Part shown: positions 1 through 8,600 of the stretch, piece after piece
Position numbering within the stretch: position 1 is the first letter of the stretch
Layout: the number at the start of each line of letters is the position of its first letter
Origin: Phoronis ovalis
Lineage: Eukaryota > Phoronida > Phoronidae
Length of the DNA stretch: 10,505 bases
NCBI GenBank assembly: GCA_028565635.1
Contig: JAOXYB010062912.1
Span: 1 to 10,505 of the forward strand
Reading direction: 5' to 3'
Made by a program: the position numbers and the translations under genes
The notes under the pieces: model-generated
Databases searched by the model: none
The model's input: only the letters and a program-made list of their open reading frames with translations
What the model was told of the DNA's origin: nothing

Positions 1-1311
1 TAGTGCCAATACAATTTTTAACGTTGTTAGTATAGTTAGCACAGGCTATATAGGAATTTAATTACTTCTATTCTTTGAGGTACTTAATGTTTTGGTGACG
101 CACTTAAACATTGCCGTGATACGAAACTTATAGCCTATAGCTATGATTAAGTTCTAATAATCTCTGCTAGACTTCCGTGGAATTTACAATCTTTAGATAG
201 TCACAATCCTGATGTCATCATTACATATATAAATTTTAAAATTCATAAGCAGTAGGAGTTATATATAGATAGCATACGTATTTTTACCTTGTTTTAAGTC
301 TTTGTAATCCTGTTGTCTCATTAATCACTTAAATACTGTAAGATAACTGTGCTGAAAGCCAATTTATAGTTGCAAGGCTTCCTTTAATGCAACAATGTTC
401 AGACTACAATATCCGCTGATTAAATTAGATTTACAAAAAATGTTTCTTTATACAATTCATCACATGTACAATGCTTGATGTAATTTCCTATATGGAATTT
501 CCGTAAAAAAAGCCGGTTATGTGTTTAATTTGGACATTGCTGGGTAATAATTTTGAGTACTGAGTAGTATGCAGAAAGTGTACTCATTTTCGGGTAATTC
601 TTTTCTTAGAGGCACTGCAAACTTCAATAACCACAACAACTCTCCATATATGCATAAGAATGAATAAAGTGAAAGATGGTGATACTTTTAAAAATATCAA
701 TAAATGAAACACGTGTTTCACTTATATCAAGGGACATTTCAAGGTATCACATTTAGGTACATGTAGTTTTAGGGTCCTTAATTTAAACCCGTCTTTGCCG
801 AAACGGATATTTTTTCTAAAATAAAACCGTGGGTTTATGATTGATCTTATCCGAGATTCACGGTAACACCTCTTCAAGGCAATATTTATAATTCATATCA
901 TTTTAGTAGTTTTACTCTGAGGACTTATCCCGAACTGATGGTAATGCATCGCGTCACGTCATCCATAACTTTATTTTATGAATGAAAGTTCCATATCCGT
1001 AAAAGCACATCAATCGTTATTACTGTTTGTTTTATAATCATTTTATTCATTTATCATCGTTCATTTAGATGTCATTAACGTTTTTCAGTAGAAGGCATAT
1101 ATTAAGTGGCCAATTACATTTACGTATTTTAAAGTCGATGTGTTTCCTTGTCTACTCTCCAACGTTATGCCTTCCAATCGTAGGACCTCGCTTATGTTAT
1201 TAGTGCAGCATGTATATGTTTCTTACAAACTATACTCAAATTTGGCAAGTTTTAACTCATTAAAGTTGAACTAAATTTAACCGCGGCATCTAACGGAACT
1301 ATAGACTTGTG
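1..1311. other. A+T-rich non-coding DNA, no gene seen
   Basis: No open reading frame of convincing length or composition lies here on either strand. The sequence has the mixed A+T-rich texture of intergenic or intronic animal DNA. It contains an imperfect fold-back around a 16-bp palindrome (listed separately), a TGATG/CATCA 11-bp CRE-like palindrome at 210-220 followed closely by TATATAAA at 226-233, and several AATAAA motifs, for example near 664 and 700. None has transcript context, so I do not call a promoter or a 3' end from them. Confidence 0.6.
679..750. repeat. Imperfect inverted repeat centred on a perfect 16-bp palindrome
   Basis: Bases 705-720 read TGAAACACGTGTTTCA, identical to their own reverse complement, with a CACGTG E-box at the centre. 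Further out, GTGATAC (679-685) faces its exact reverse complement GTATCAC (744-750). The sequence between pairs only partly, and the right arm is about 4 nt longer. The shape could be a small decayed fold-back element, a dimeric transcription-factor site (CACGTG is bound by bHLH proteins), or chance. A 16-bp palindrome is not rare in 10 kb of A+T-rich DNA. The nested outer arm makes it slightly more notable. Confidence 0.5.
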
Positions 1312-1404
1312 TTGTACGTTATTAGGTGGAAGATTTTTGAAGCAGATGCAAGCTATGTTGCATGTATTAGGGGGAAGATTAGTGTAACAGGTGCGAGCTA
1401 CATG
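1312..1404. repeat. Diverged 45-bp tandem duplication
   Basis: Two adjacent units at about 45-bp spacing share landmarks: ATTAGGTGGAAGATT (from 1321) against ATTAGGGGGAAGATT (from 1366), and ATGCAAGCTA against GTGCGAGCTA (ending 1355 and 1400). Many substitutions separate the copies, so the duplication is old. Both strands stay open for about 60 codons across it, giving repeated peptides such as NLPPN on the - strand. This follows from a repeat length that is a multiple of three and is not evidence of a gene. Confidence 0.65.
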
Positions 1405-2450
1405 TGCTTTGGTTTTTTCTTGATCTTTAATAAACATGAAATTATATATCTAATAATAAATTATTTAAAAAGTCGTGGAGTTTTATTTACACTGTAACGC
1501 GGAATTGCTAATGAAACCGTGATTATTGTCCATGCAGATTTTACAGTAGGAATTACAACCAAAGGTCTGAGTTCACACGAAATCGACCTGTGCGACCTTT
1601 TGTAGTTTACCTTGTGGAATTAACGCACGCAAGGACACCTGCGCAAAACCACACATCTGCTACTGAATATCATTAACATTTTACTACAGTAATCCACCTA
1701 CGTTCATTTTAGGGCTAAAAACTAAATATTAAGGATTTAACGTGGGAAATGCGTGTGTAGACAATAGGTAATTAAGGTCTAATTAGAAACAGCTTATTAA
1801 ATTAAGACGTACACTTTATATAAGCAATCATATAAGAGTACGGAATGGTTACATATTAATAAGTAAAAACGTTATCATTAACAGTAATAAATGATTAAAC
1901 AATTGCAGGTATGAGTGGTACTTTTACTTCCTCAAACTATGGACTGGCCTATCATGTATATTTTTAAACCAGAAACAAGGAAGTTTATTGTTAATTATTG
2001 CCATGCTCAAAACTACTATAATATAGATAGGTGACTGTATCTTATAAACATTTCCCTGATCACCATATCCACAGACACTGCGCAAGGGTCTCTTTGAGGC
2101 TGAAGTATAGGATTTTACTATTACTGTGAGTATCAAAGTAACTTTCTTAAAAGTGTGAATAATTACGGACGATATTAGGAGTCCTGAACACTTTGTCATG
2201 GTGAAACTTTTTCATATCTCTAATTTACTTTATAAAAAGTTCATTAATCGCCCAAATATTCGCACTGAAGGCTTTGTTTGTTGTTCTTATTAAAATTCGA
2301 AAGAAATATGGTAAACGTCGATTCGTGTGATATTTTAAAATTTAATTTTAACAAACTTTAAAAACGTTAGTGATTTTGATGTCATATACATGGTTCATGT
2401 GTGATAGTATATGGGTAGTTTAATATGTACTATTTGGAAACGTACATCAA
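1405..2450. other. A+T-rich non-coding DNA, no gene seen
   Basis: I see no exon, RNA gene or mobile-element coding segment here. The longest open frame is a 91-codon stretch on the - strand (1924-2199), whose translation shows no family motif. It is hydrophobic in two short patches and is most simply a chance open frame. AATAAA motifs near 1429 and 1455 have no supporting gene upstream. Confidence 0.5.
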
Positions 2451-2497
2451 GTTGTTTGTTTGTTTTCTTGTTTATTATGCTTGTTTATTCGTTTGTT
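2451..2497. repeat. Interrupted (GTTT)n simple repeat
   Basis: The stretch is built from GTTT/GTTTATT-like units (for example GTTGTTTGTTTGTTTTC, then TTGTTTATT twice, then CGTTTGTTAC). It is an imperfect T-rich microsatellite, probably decayed and of no coding value. Confidence 0.6.
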
Positions 2498-2548
2498 ACG
2501 ATGCTTTATGATGATATTGAATTGTCTTGAAGTGATTGCAATAAGCAT

Positions 2549-2669
2549 TAATGATAGCATGACTATTGCATTATTAAAGTAGGACATATAATGATAGCAT
2601 AACTATTGCATTATTAAAGTAGGACATATAATGATAGCATAACTATTGCATTATTAAAGTAGGACATAT
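2549..2669. repeat. Three-copy 40-bp tandem repeat (minisatellite)
   Basis: Three head-to-tail 40-bp units occupy 2551-2590, 2591-2630 and 2631-2670, each beginning ATGATAGCAT and ending AGGACATAT. Units 2 and 3 are identical except for the last base (A in 2, T in 3). Unit 1 differs from unit 2 only by G for A at 2561. Homology extends 2 bp left of the first unit and stops at 2669. Near-identity implies recent expansion. Each unit carries a short interrupted dyad, AATG-ATAG / CTAT-tg-CATT, around the loop CATAA (CATGA in unit 1). The array sits in non-coding DNA about 4.25 kb upstream of the DIRAS start codon. Confidence 0.95.
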
Positions 2670-2805
2670 TTTTAATAACTTGTAATTTAGAAATTGATAT
2701 CACGACTGTCTGGATTTAATTACTAACTGTAGGAAAGTATTGAATCCAATAAAATAGTCATGCAACTTAAAAACGCAGGCGAATTTCGTAAGGACACTGA
2801 AGGTA

Positions 2806-2830
2806 ACGTCATGACGTGTTGCTATATAAT
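2806..2830 (+). promoter_or_regulatory. CRE-type palindrome followed by TATA motif; possible promoter
   Basis: ACGTCATGACGT (2806-2817) is a perfect 12-bp palindrome holding the CRE half-site TGACGT on both strands. Five bases later comes TATATAAT (2823-2830). CRE-type sites bind bZIP proteins of the CREB/ATF group and often lie near TATA boxes, so the pair would fit a core promoter on the + strand with a start near 2855-2862. It could serve the distant non-coding first exon that the DIRAS gene seems to need. No transcript evidence supports this, 12-bp palindromes are common by chance, and a CRE directly abutting a TATA box is tighter than usual. Confidence 0.2.
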
Positions 2831-4143
2831 AATTATTTCGAATTTGCACTGGTTTTGGTTAGATGTAGTTACATAAACGTTGATATGTACCGAGTTGTTC
2901 ATTTTGTTTATTTAAGAAATAATTGTTATCTTATGTGTTGTCGATCCGTATGCTTCTCTCATATTTGAATTCCCGTAGACTCAGGTGTAAAATGAATGAA
3001 ATGATTGTTCAAATGAGCGAAATTGTGAGTAGTCTTTGGCATTTTAAGAATTCGATTTTTCTAGGGAAATCGGTTTTCAGTGTTTTTTTTGCAACGTAAA
3101 GTTAGTTTTTCGCTACACTGAGCAGGCCAGATTATACTTTCAGCGGAGGTTATTGAAATTCATGAAAGATGCAATGCGTTTCTTCCCATCAACAATTTGC
3201 ACGCAGATTGTTGCCTCTTGGTTATATTAATATTTACACGCTTGAATTTAGCACAGGTACTGATGCATTCCAAATTGTAATCAAAATAATATAATTAGCT
3301 TGTAAAAAGGAAATGAGCTTTGTTTTTGAATGAATTGTTAATTAATCCTTGTTTTACTATTTACTTTATGTCTAAAGTGTTTTTACCATAATGTAATTTA
3401 CTATATGACGAGGAACAATAATAAGCGGATAGTTGAATTGCAAACAGTTCATATATGTAAAACATTATCGTTATTATTTGCAGTTTCTGTCATTATTTTT
3501 CCTAAATTTGAAAGTTGTTTGATATGAGTGTTACATCAACTCGTGACTGTAGTATGGTGGTGCATTTTTTTATACTCACATATAAGGACAAATTGTTTTC
3601 TTAGTTATAGTAAAACTGAAACTCAAAGCAAGCCACAATGGATGCATTCACGCTGAAAGTTGGAGGTTAATAACATTTAGTAGATGTGGTTTTTATGCAC
3701 TTTAAAAAGCAATATCTCAGAAATTTTATTGATTTATGCACGATTTCGTTTTACTTTCTTTCGTTTAATCTCCTACACATTTTTCTTAATGAAAATTAGA
3801 TGATTTCGATTTTTTATTACGCTGTCATGAAGTGACAAGTCTCCGAGCTAGTAGAATAAAGCCGCGAATAAAGCTGACTAAAGAGACGTAACAGCATTTT
3901 AAAATTATTATTTTTTTCACAAACTGAACAATTCAAGGTTAGTGAGAAAAAGTGTGCACAGTGCTTTGTGAGAGCAATAGTCTTGCATACTACTTCATTC
4001 ATCAATGATATAAATCTCTTTGTTTTGTTTTTTAACATTGCATTTATTGCCCATACAGTAATTATCACGTTGCGGTTTTAAGGTGAATTCAAGTTTGAAA
4101 TAGCACATATATTTTTAGATTATGATAGATAAAAATAAATAAC

Positions 4144-4164
4144 AATTGTACAATTTGTACAATT
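4144..4164. repeat. Perfect 21-bp palindrome
   Basis: AATTGTACAA (4144-4153) and TTGTACAATT (4155-4164) are exact reverse complements around a single T. TTGTACAA occurs twice within it, so it also reads as an overlapping direct repeat. It lies in non-coding DNA. It could form a short cruciform or be a protein-binding site, but no function can be read from it. Confidence 0.8.
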
Positions 4165-5342
4165 TCCAAATATGGTAGTAAAGTTTCTATCTGGCGGGGG
4201 AACGAGATATATGGGTGTTAATTGTTGTTTCGCGTTGTTTAGTAGGATATGCGTGTGATATCCACGGATACGAAAGTTAGACACCACACACTATTCTTAA
4301 TAACCCGACATTTAATATTGGTGCAAATTCTATATTATAAAGAGGCGTTCTTGTTCCGATGAAACGAAAGTCCTCATGATATTGATTAATACATCTAGGT
4401 TAGAAGCCACATTTTGCGAATGCATAGTTTCTCTATAAGCATTATGTAAATTGTAAAATCGAAACAATGCATCAATAATATGCTCCAGCACAATTTTGAT
4501 TCTTAAATTGGAAATATCAGTGGATTCCAATTTCCCACTTTATATAGTCATTTTATGTTTTTGTAAAATAAAAAAATATGTTAATATACTATATAATTTA
4601 TAATATATTTAAAGTATTTGAATATACAGACTTGCGGTATAGTAAAATATCGTTCAAACACCTGTATAGTGAAAGTAATGAAGCAATGTTATTTAAAGAT
4701 TCCAGAGTACCACAATTTTATATTCTTGTGTTTTTAATTAGGAAAATAGCCACACCGGAATTCGCATACGTTGCCTATGAAAAACAATGCAATGATGAGG
4801 TTCTTGACGGCGTAATTTTCGTATTATAGTGACTCAGCCTACGACATTATACAGCGGGAGTAATGATAATGACGCGTACTAATTGTTATAAAGTGCCTTA
4901 TATCTAATTGTTTTTGGAATAGTGTAAACAAGAATAGTCAATATTCACAAATTATATATAATTTCTTTTGTTTAATAAACATGCAATTGATCTCGTTTGC
5001 ATAAATATTACTGCACAGAAGGCAAATTTCAACACTTATAAATGTAAAGGCAATAGCAGAGAAGGGAAACAACTTAGAAAAATACATTATTTATATAAAC
5101 TCATTGGAGTTAGGAAGCCAAGTGTAAGTTAGAGTTTTGTGCTATCGTTATGTAGATTTCGTATTGGAGATGAATATCTGGATAGTTATGTTGTATCAAG
5201 TACCTTCCTTCGTTATTCAGTGAAAATTGTACTTTGTGCAAGTATTACATATATAATGTGATACTACCAAGAACCGAGAGGGTACTCAAGAATTCTGTCT
5301 ATATACAGTAAGGATGTGCCGCTACATTGTTTTTTTTACCAT

Positions 5343-5475
5343 ATTAGCAGAGAGGATCTGTTTTTTTTTGATCAAATTAACAGAGAAGATTCGGTTATTG
5401 ACAAAAATAACAGAGTGGATTCGGTTTTGTTAATAAATAGGATGAGTTGATCTGGTTTTTGACTAAAATATACCG
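5343..5475. repeat. Degenerate 30-33-bp tandem array, about four units
   Basis: Units follow the pattern TTA-(A/G)CAGAG-NNGAT-(T/C)(C/T)G-GTTTT-TGA-CAAAA. The CAGAG or equivalent landmark falls at 5348, 5381, 5411 and about 5442, giving spacings of 33, 30 and 31. The middle units share AACAGAG and GATTCGG; the outer units have diverged (GATCTG). Weaker echoes (CCGGTTTTC near 5472, CAGGTTTTTGGC near 5504) suggest the array once extended further right. On the - strand it keeps an open frame with a repeated TESxLLF-like peptide. I read this as a product of the repeat and not as a protein. Confidence 0.7.
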
Positions 5476-6880
5476 GTTTTCTAATACATATAAAATTAGC
5501 AATCAGGTTTTTGGCAGGGAAAAATAGTTGAGAGGTTTCGCACACTTCTACCCAAAATGTTGTGATGTACAAACGAACAATTAGTATAGCAAAAATTCAG
5601 TATGAAAAAATATATACTCTGCCTCTGGATATTTAGATATGAACTCGTAAGAATCGTAAGTGATAGTTTCTTCATAGTATTTTTTCTAGATTTTTTATGA
5701 AATGTAGTTTTTTAATAGATATGTCAGTAAGTGTTAAAAAAAACAATTAGTTATCTATAAATAAATAATCCCATCAATATTCGTGACAGTAATTTCATTT
5801 GTTATCTAGGACCTTATGGCGAGCTGTAATTAATATTGATAGAACGAATTCTGTATGTAACTCAGCTGATTTTTGTTACACGGTAAAAAAACCTAATTCT
5901 AAGGGAATTTTTTTCGCCTAGATTGAGCATTCAAAATCATAGTGTAATGTAGGTTATAGTTATCATAGAGGTGGTGCTTCTAGGCATACAACTTCCCTAA
6001 GGATCATGAAGCAGCAGCGCTTTGCAATTGTTTGTTTTTGAAATTTTATTAAAATCACCATTTATCATTATTATTTTATAAAATGTAACAAAGAATATAC
6101 GTAGCACAATATTTGGTGTAATGCTAGCTTCCATCAATAAGAATTATATGGGAATTCACTATTTCAGAAATATTCGAAATTTTGCCGGTTAGAAAAAAGG
6201 GGCTAGAAATAGTTCTTGTTGATCGGTAAGATCAACGTGCTAAGTTGCCGATTTGATAGTGTGCTGCTGATAGATGTTAGACTGTTAATAATCAGTACAG
6301 CCGTATAAAAAAACTCGAAATTGATTTAACAACTATAATCAATGGAAATTCTATATGTGCACACCAGTACATCATAGAAGATTGATAACGAGGCCGATAT
6401 ATCATTGCTTCACGTTATTTAGGTGCAGTAAAAAAATCTCTAATTTTTCATTAGCTCAAGTCATTGAAGTTCTGCCTTTTGCTTAATTAAGAAATAAAAG
6501 ATGCGCCGGTACTTGGTGCCAAATTTAGACCTTTCATAATAAAAGCTCGTCATGTATTTCGCAGACTTCCCTTCTTTTGACGCAACAAGAAATTTGTTGC
6601 TATAGTTACAAGGAGGAAATCGTACCTTTCTCTATTTATAAGTTGTATACAACTTCAACACCTTCAGCAATGATCGTGCTGATTTATGTTGAAAAGTTAC
6701 GTAAACTTGTTGCGCTTTGACTGTAATTTCCTTTTGCTAGCATCTTATGTTGAAGTTTTGATTGTTTGCAAGTCGCGCCCCCGTTTAATTTGTTATATAC
6801 AAGAACTGCATACTTTTTACAGTTTATTTTATAACATGGAGACAAGAAGTTCATATATCCGTTTACTGGCAAGTATCTAT
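5476..6880. other. Non-coding DNA upstream of the DIRAS exon, probably intron
   Basis: No coding exon is recognisable. If the acceptor at 6890-6891 is used, at least the right part of this stretch is the 3' end of a 5' UTR intron. It holds two small inverted repeats: ATCAATATT (5773-5781) facing AATATTGAT (5832-5840), and the hairpin GTTGATC-GGTAA-GATCAAC at 6218-6236. A TTTATAAG motif near 6635 could be a TATA box for a closer promoter. Transcripts starting there would carry upstream ATGs (for example at 6671 and 6686), which argues mildly against it. Confidence 0.45.
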
Positions 6881-6891
6881 TTCTTTTTTAG
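6862..6891 (+). other. Splice acceptor of a 5' UTR intron (DIRAS gene)
   Basis: The run TATTTCTTTTTTAG (ending 6891) is a strong metazoan acceptor: a pyrimidine tract directly followed by TAG, with no other AG inside the tract. A fitting branch-point motif, TTTAC with A at 6865, lies about 25 nt before the junction. The exon would begin at 6892, leaving 30 nt of 5' UTR before the ATG. A second possible acceptor is CAG at 6917-6919, three bases from the ATG, with a weaker tract. The matching donor was not identified and may lie outside the window. Confidence 0.6.
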
Positions 6892-6921
6892 GTCCAAGAT
6901 CGCTCTATTCGTCTGACAGTA
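6892..6921 (+). other. 3' part of DIRAS 5' UTR
   Basis: This is the short leader between the predicted acceptor and the start codon. It contains no ATG. In genomic DNA the reading frame of the CDS is closed just upstream by the TAG at 6889-6891, which would be part of the intron. The start context has G at -3 and C at +4, an adequate but not optimal Kozak setting. Confidence 0.5.
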
Positions 6922-7521
6922 ATGCCGGAGCAAAGTAACGACTACCGCGTCGTAGTATTTGGTGCTGGAGGGGTTGGAAAGAGTTCCTTAGTTTTACGCT
7001 TTGTTAAAGGTACATTCAGAGAAAGTTACGTCCCTACAATTGAAGACACCTATAGACAGGTGATTAGCTGCAATAAACAAGTATGCACATTACAGATAAC
7101 AGATACTACAGGAAGCCATCAGTTTCCTGCTATGCAGAGGTTGTCAATATCAAAGGGACATGCATTTATACTCGTGTATTCCGTGACTAGCAGGCAATCT
7201 TTGGAGGAGCTGAAACCGATAATGCAGGAGGTTCTGGAAATAAAAGGTGACTTAGAAAAAATACCTCTCATGTTAGTTGGTAATAAATGTGATGAAACTA
7301 TAAGGGAGGTTACTGACAGTTTTGGACGACAAGTGGCGAAATCGTGGAATTGTGCATTTATGGAAACTTCTGCTAAAACGAATCATAACGTTAAAGAAAT
7401 GTTCGAAGAATTATTAAATTTGGAAACACGGCGAGCAATAAGTCTGCAACCGGCAGACAGCAAGAAATCAAAATCAGATAAAAGAAAAGAAAAACTGAAA
7501 GGAAAGTGTGTTGTTATGTAA
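6922..7521 (+). CDS. DIRAS: DIRAS-family (Di-Ras/Rig) small GTPase, complete single-exon CDS
   Basis: The 199-residue product opens with [10 protein letters not shown], the standard DIRAS N-terminus, and has the same length as vertebrate DIRAS2 as I recall it. Visible Ras-fold motifs are: P-loop GAGGVGKS (14-21); switch I/effector YVPTIEDTY (36-44); DTTGSHQF (61-68), with T63 and S65 where Ras has A59 and catalytic Q61; NKCD (121-124) for guanine specificity; ETSAK (148-152); a lysine-rich tail (181-195); and the CAAX box CVVM (196-199), whose final Met predicts farnesylation at C196. DIRAS proteins are membrane-bound with low GTPase activity, and vertebrate members are neural-enriched and oppose Ras/MAPK or Rap1 signalling; those roles are family knowledge, not seen here. 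DIRAS1 versus DIRAS2 cannot be assigned, since that split is vertebrate. No frameshift, stop or missing motif was seen. The Met start is supported by N-terminal conservation and by the TAG at 6889-6891 upstream in frame. Confidence 0.97.
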   Translation: MPEQSNDYRVVVFGAGGVGKSSLVLRFVKGTFRESYVPTIEDTYRQVISCNKQVCTLQITDTTGSHQFPAMQRLSISKGHAFILVYSVTSRQSLEELKPIMQEVLEIKGDLEKIPLMLVGNKCDETIREVTDSFGRQVAKSWNCAFMETSAKTNHNVKEMFEELLNLETRRAISLQPADSKKSKSDKRKEKLKGKCVVM

Positions 7522-8479
7522 AAGTCTTAAAAAGCTGAGAACTTTTATGAAATAACTATGAACGGATTAGTATATCCAGACGTAACAAATGCGCCCAAAA
7601 AAGAACATCTTAACATACTGAACTATGACCATAATAGCCTATGATTGATACTGGAACTGCCAAATATGTTTGTGGAATCATTAGCATGATAATACTTGTT
7701 CATTCATTGTATAACTACTGCATAAATTGTTGTTTCACTATAAACTTGTATTTTAAAAAATACCATTTCAGACTCTCGACAGTACCATCGATGATAAAAT
7801 AATATGGCGTCAACTTTGTTTGAAGACAATAATGTGTGATCTATGATTCTTGTGAGTTTTAGCAACTTTTCTGGTAACAGTAATATTTAGTGTTAGTTTT
7901 TTACATTGAAAAAGTTAAATCATGAGTTTTTTCGACACAACTAATCCTAGTGACAGCCGTTTTAAGGTTGTATGGAAACCGCCACTCGAATACTTGTAAC
8001 AATATATACGTTCACTAGAGGCACAAATAGTTTAATTAATTTAAAGGAATGTTTATAGCAAAAAATTCTAGCTGATATAATTAACGCAATACAAATATTT
8101 CATTTTTTAAAGTATCTACAAAGAGTTATGACTACATATTTTCTTTTGGATTCATATTGTGTTTACAAAACATGGAATGTTCTAATTGTCCTTATTACAA
8201 AATCTACACTATGTGTTATCCACTGGCGCAAATCGACAAATTTGCGTTAATGTCCAGGAATGTCTTTATAGATCGCAACTTCCGGTTAAATTTAAGTATA
8301 CTATGTAGACGGTATTTAGGCTTTTTATTCTTATGACGATAATTTAGGATAACGCATTTCATATGACAACGAAACTATTGAGCATTTTTACTTGTGATTG
8401 TGTTTGGCCAAGCTGTGATTTGGCGGTGTTACTGTGCCATTGTTTTACTAGATTAGTTTTAGAAATGCTATTTTAAGCA

Positions 8480-8556
8480 TTTTAAGAAAAAAAAGTGTTC
8501 TCAACGTATTGCAACACAATGTTGTTTTAGCATTAGAGAACTTAAGATTCTTAAAA
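8480..8556. repeat. Imperfect inverted repeat in the presumed 3' UTR
   Basis: The left arm (8480-8502) reads TTTTAAGAA, an A-run, then GTGTTCTC. The right arm (8536-8556) reads GAGAACTTAAG then ATTCTTAAAA. In reverse complement they match over TTTTAAGAA and TTCTC, with two extra bases in the left arm. The loop contains a nested CAACA/TGTTG dyad. Just upstream AAATGCT (8463-8469) can pair with AGCATTT (8476-8482), and AATGCTA can also pair with TAGCATT (8528-8534). In RNA this could form a sizeable stem-loop, or alternatives to it, near the 3' end of the transcript. Confidence 0.5.
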
Positions 8557-8600
8557 ACGAACTGCGAGTAAAGAGAGAAGGATGTGCGTTCGTCACGTGT

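Larger units (their letters stand above)
2670..5342. other. A+T-rich non-coding DNA, no gene seen
   Basis: This 2.7-kb stretch has no supported gene. It contains the CRE/TATA pairing at 2806-2830 and the 21-bp palindrome at 4144-4164 (listed separately), and a small 12-bp duplication of GAATAAAGC at 3854-3874. Three short open frames were inspected: 3817-4068 (-), 4330-4530 (-, 66 codons) and 4578-4829 (+, 83 codons). None shows a recognisable domain, and none was accepted as a gene. Confidence 0.5.

Noticed and set aside
1924-2199. 91-codon open frame on the - strand
   Set aside because: No domain or family resemblance, biased composition, no splice or transcript context; an open frame of this length is plausible by chance in 10 kb.
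2549-2669. CRISPR array
   Set aside because: The 40-bp units are contiguous with no unique spacers, and the setting is animal DNA.
3817-4068. 83-codon open frame on the - strand
   Set aside because: Low-complexity Leu/Ser/Cys-rich translation without a recognisable motif.
5372-5572. 66-codon open frame on the - strand with repeated TES-LLF peptide
   Set aside because: The peptide repeat merely reflects the 30-33-bp DNA array underneath.
6684-6872. 62-codon - frame opposite the presumed intron end
   Set aside because: No motif, and it overlaps the acceptor region of the real gene on the other strand.
6686-6916. 76-codon + frame ending just before the DIRAS start codon
   Set aside because: It runs through the splice acceptor and polypyrimidine tract, is in another frame from DIRAS, and resembles no protein; it would lie largely in the intron.
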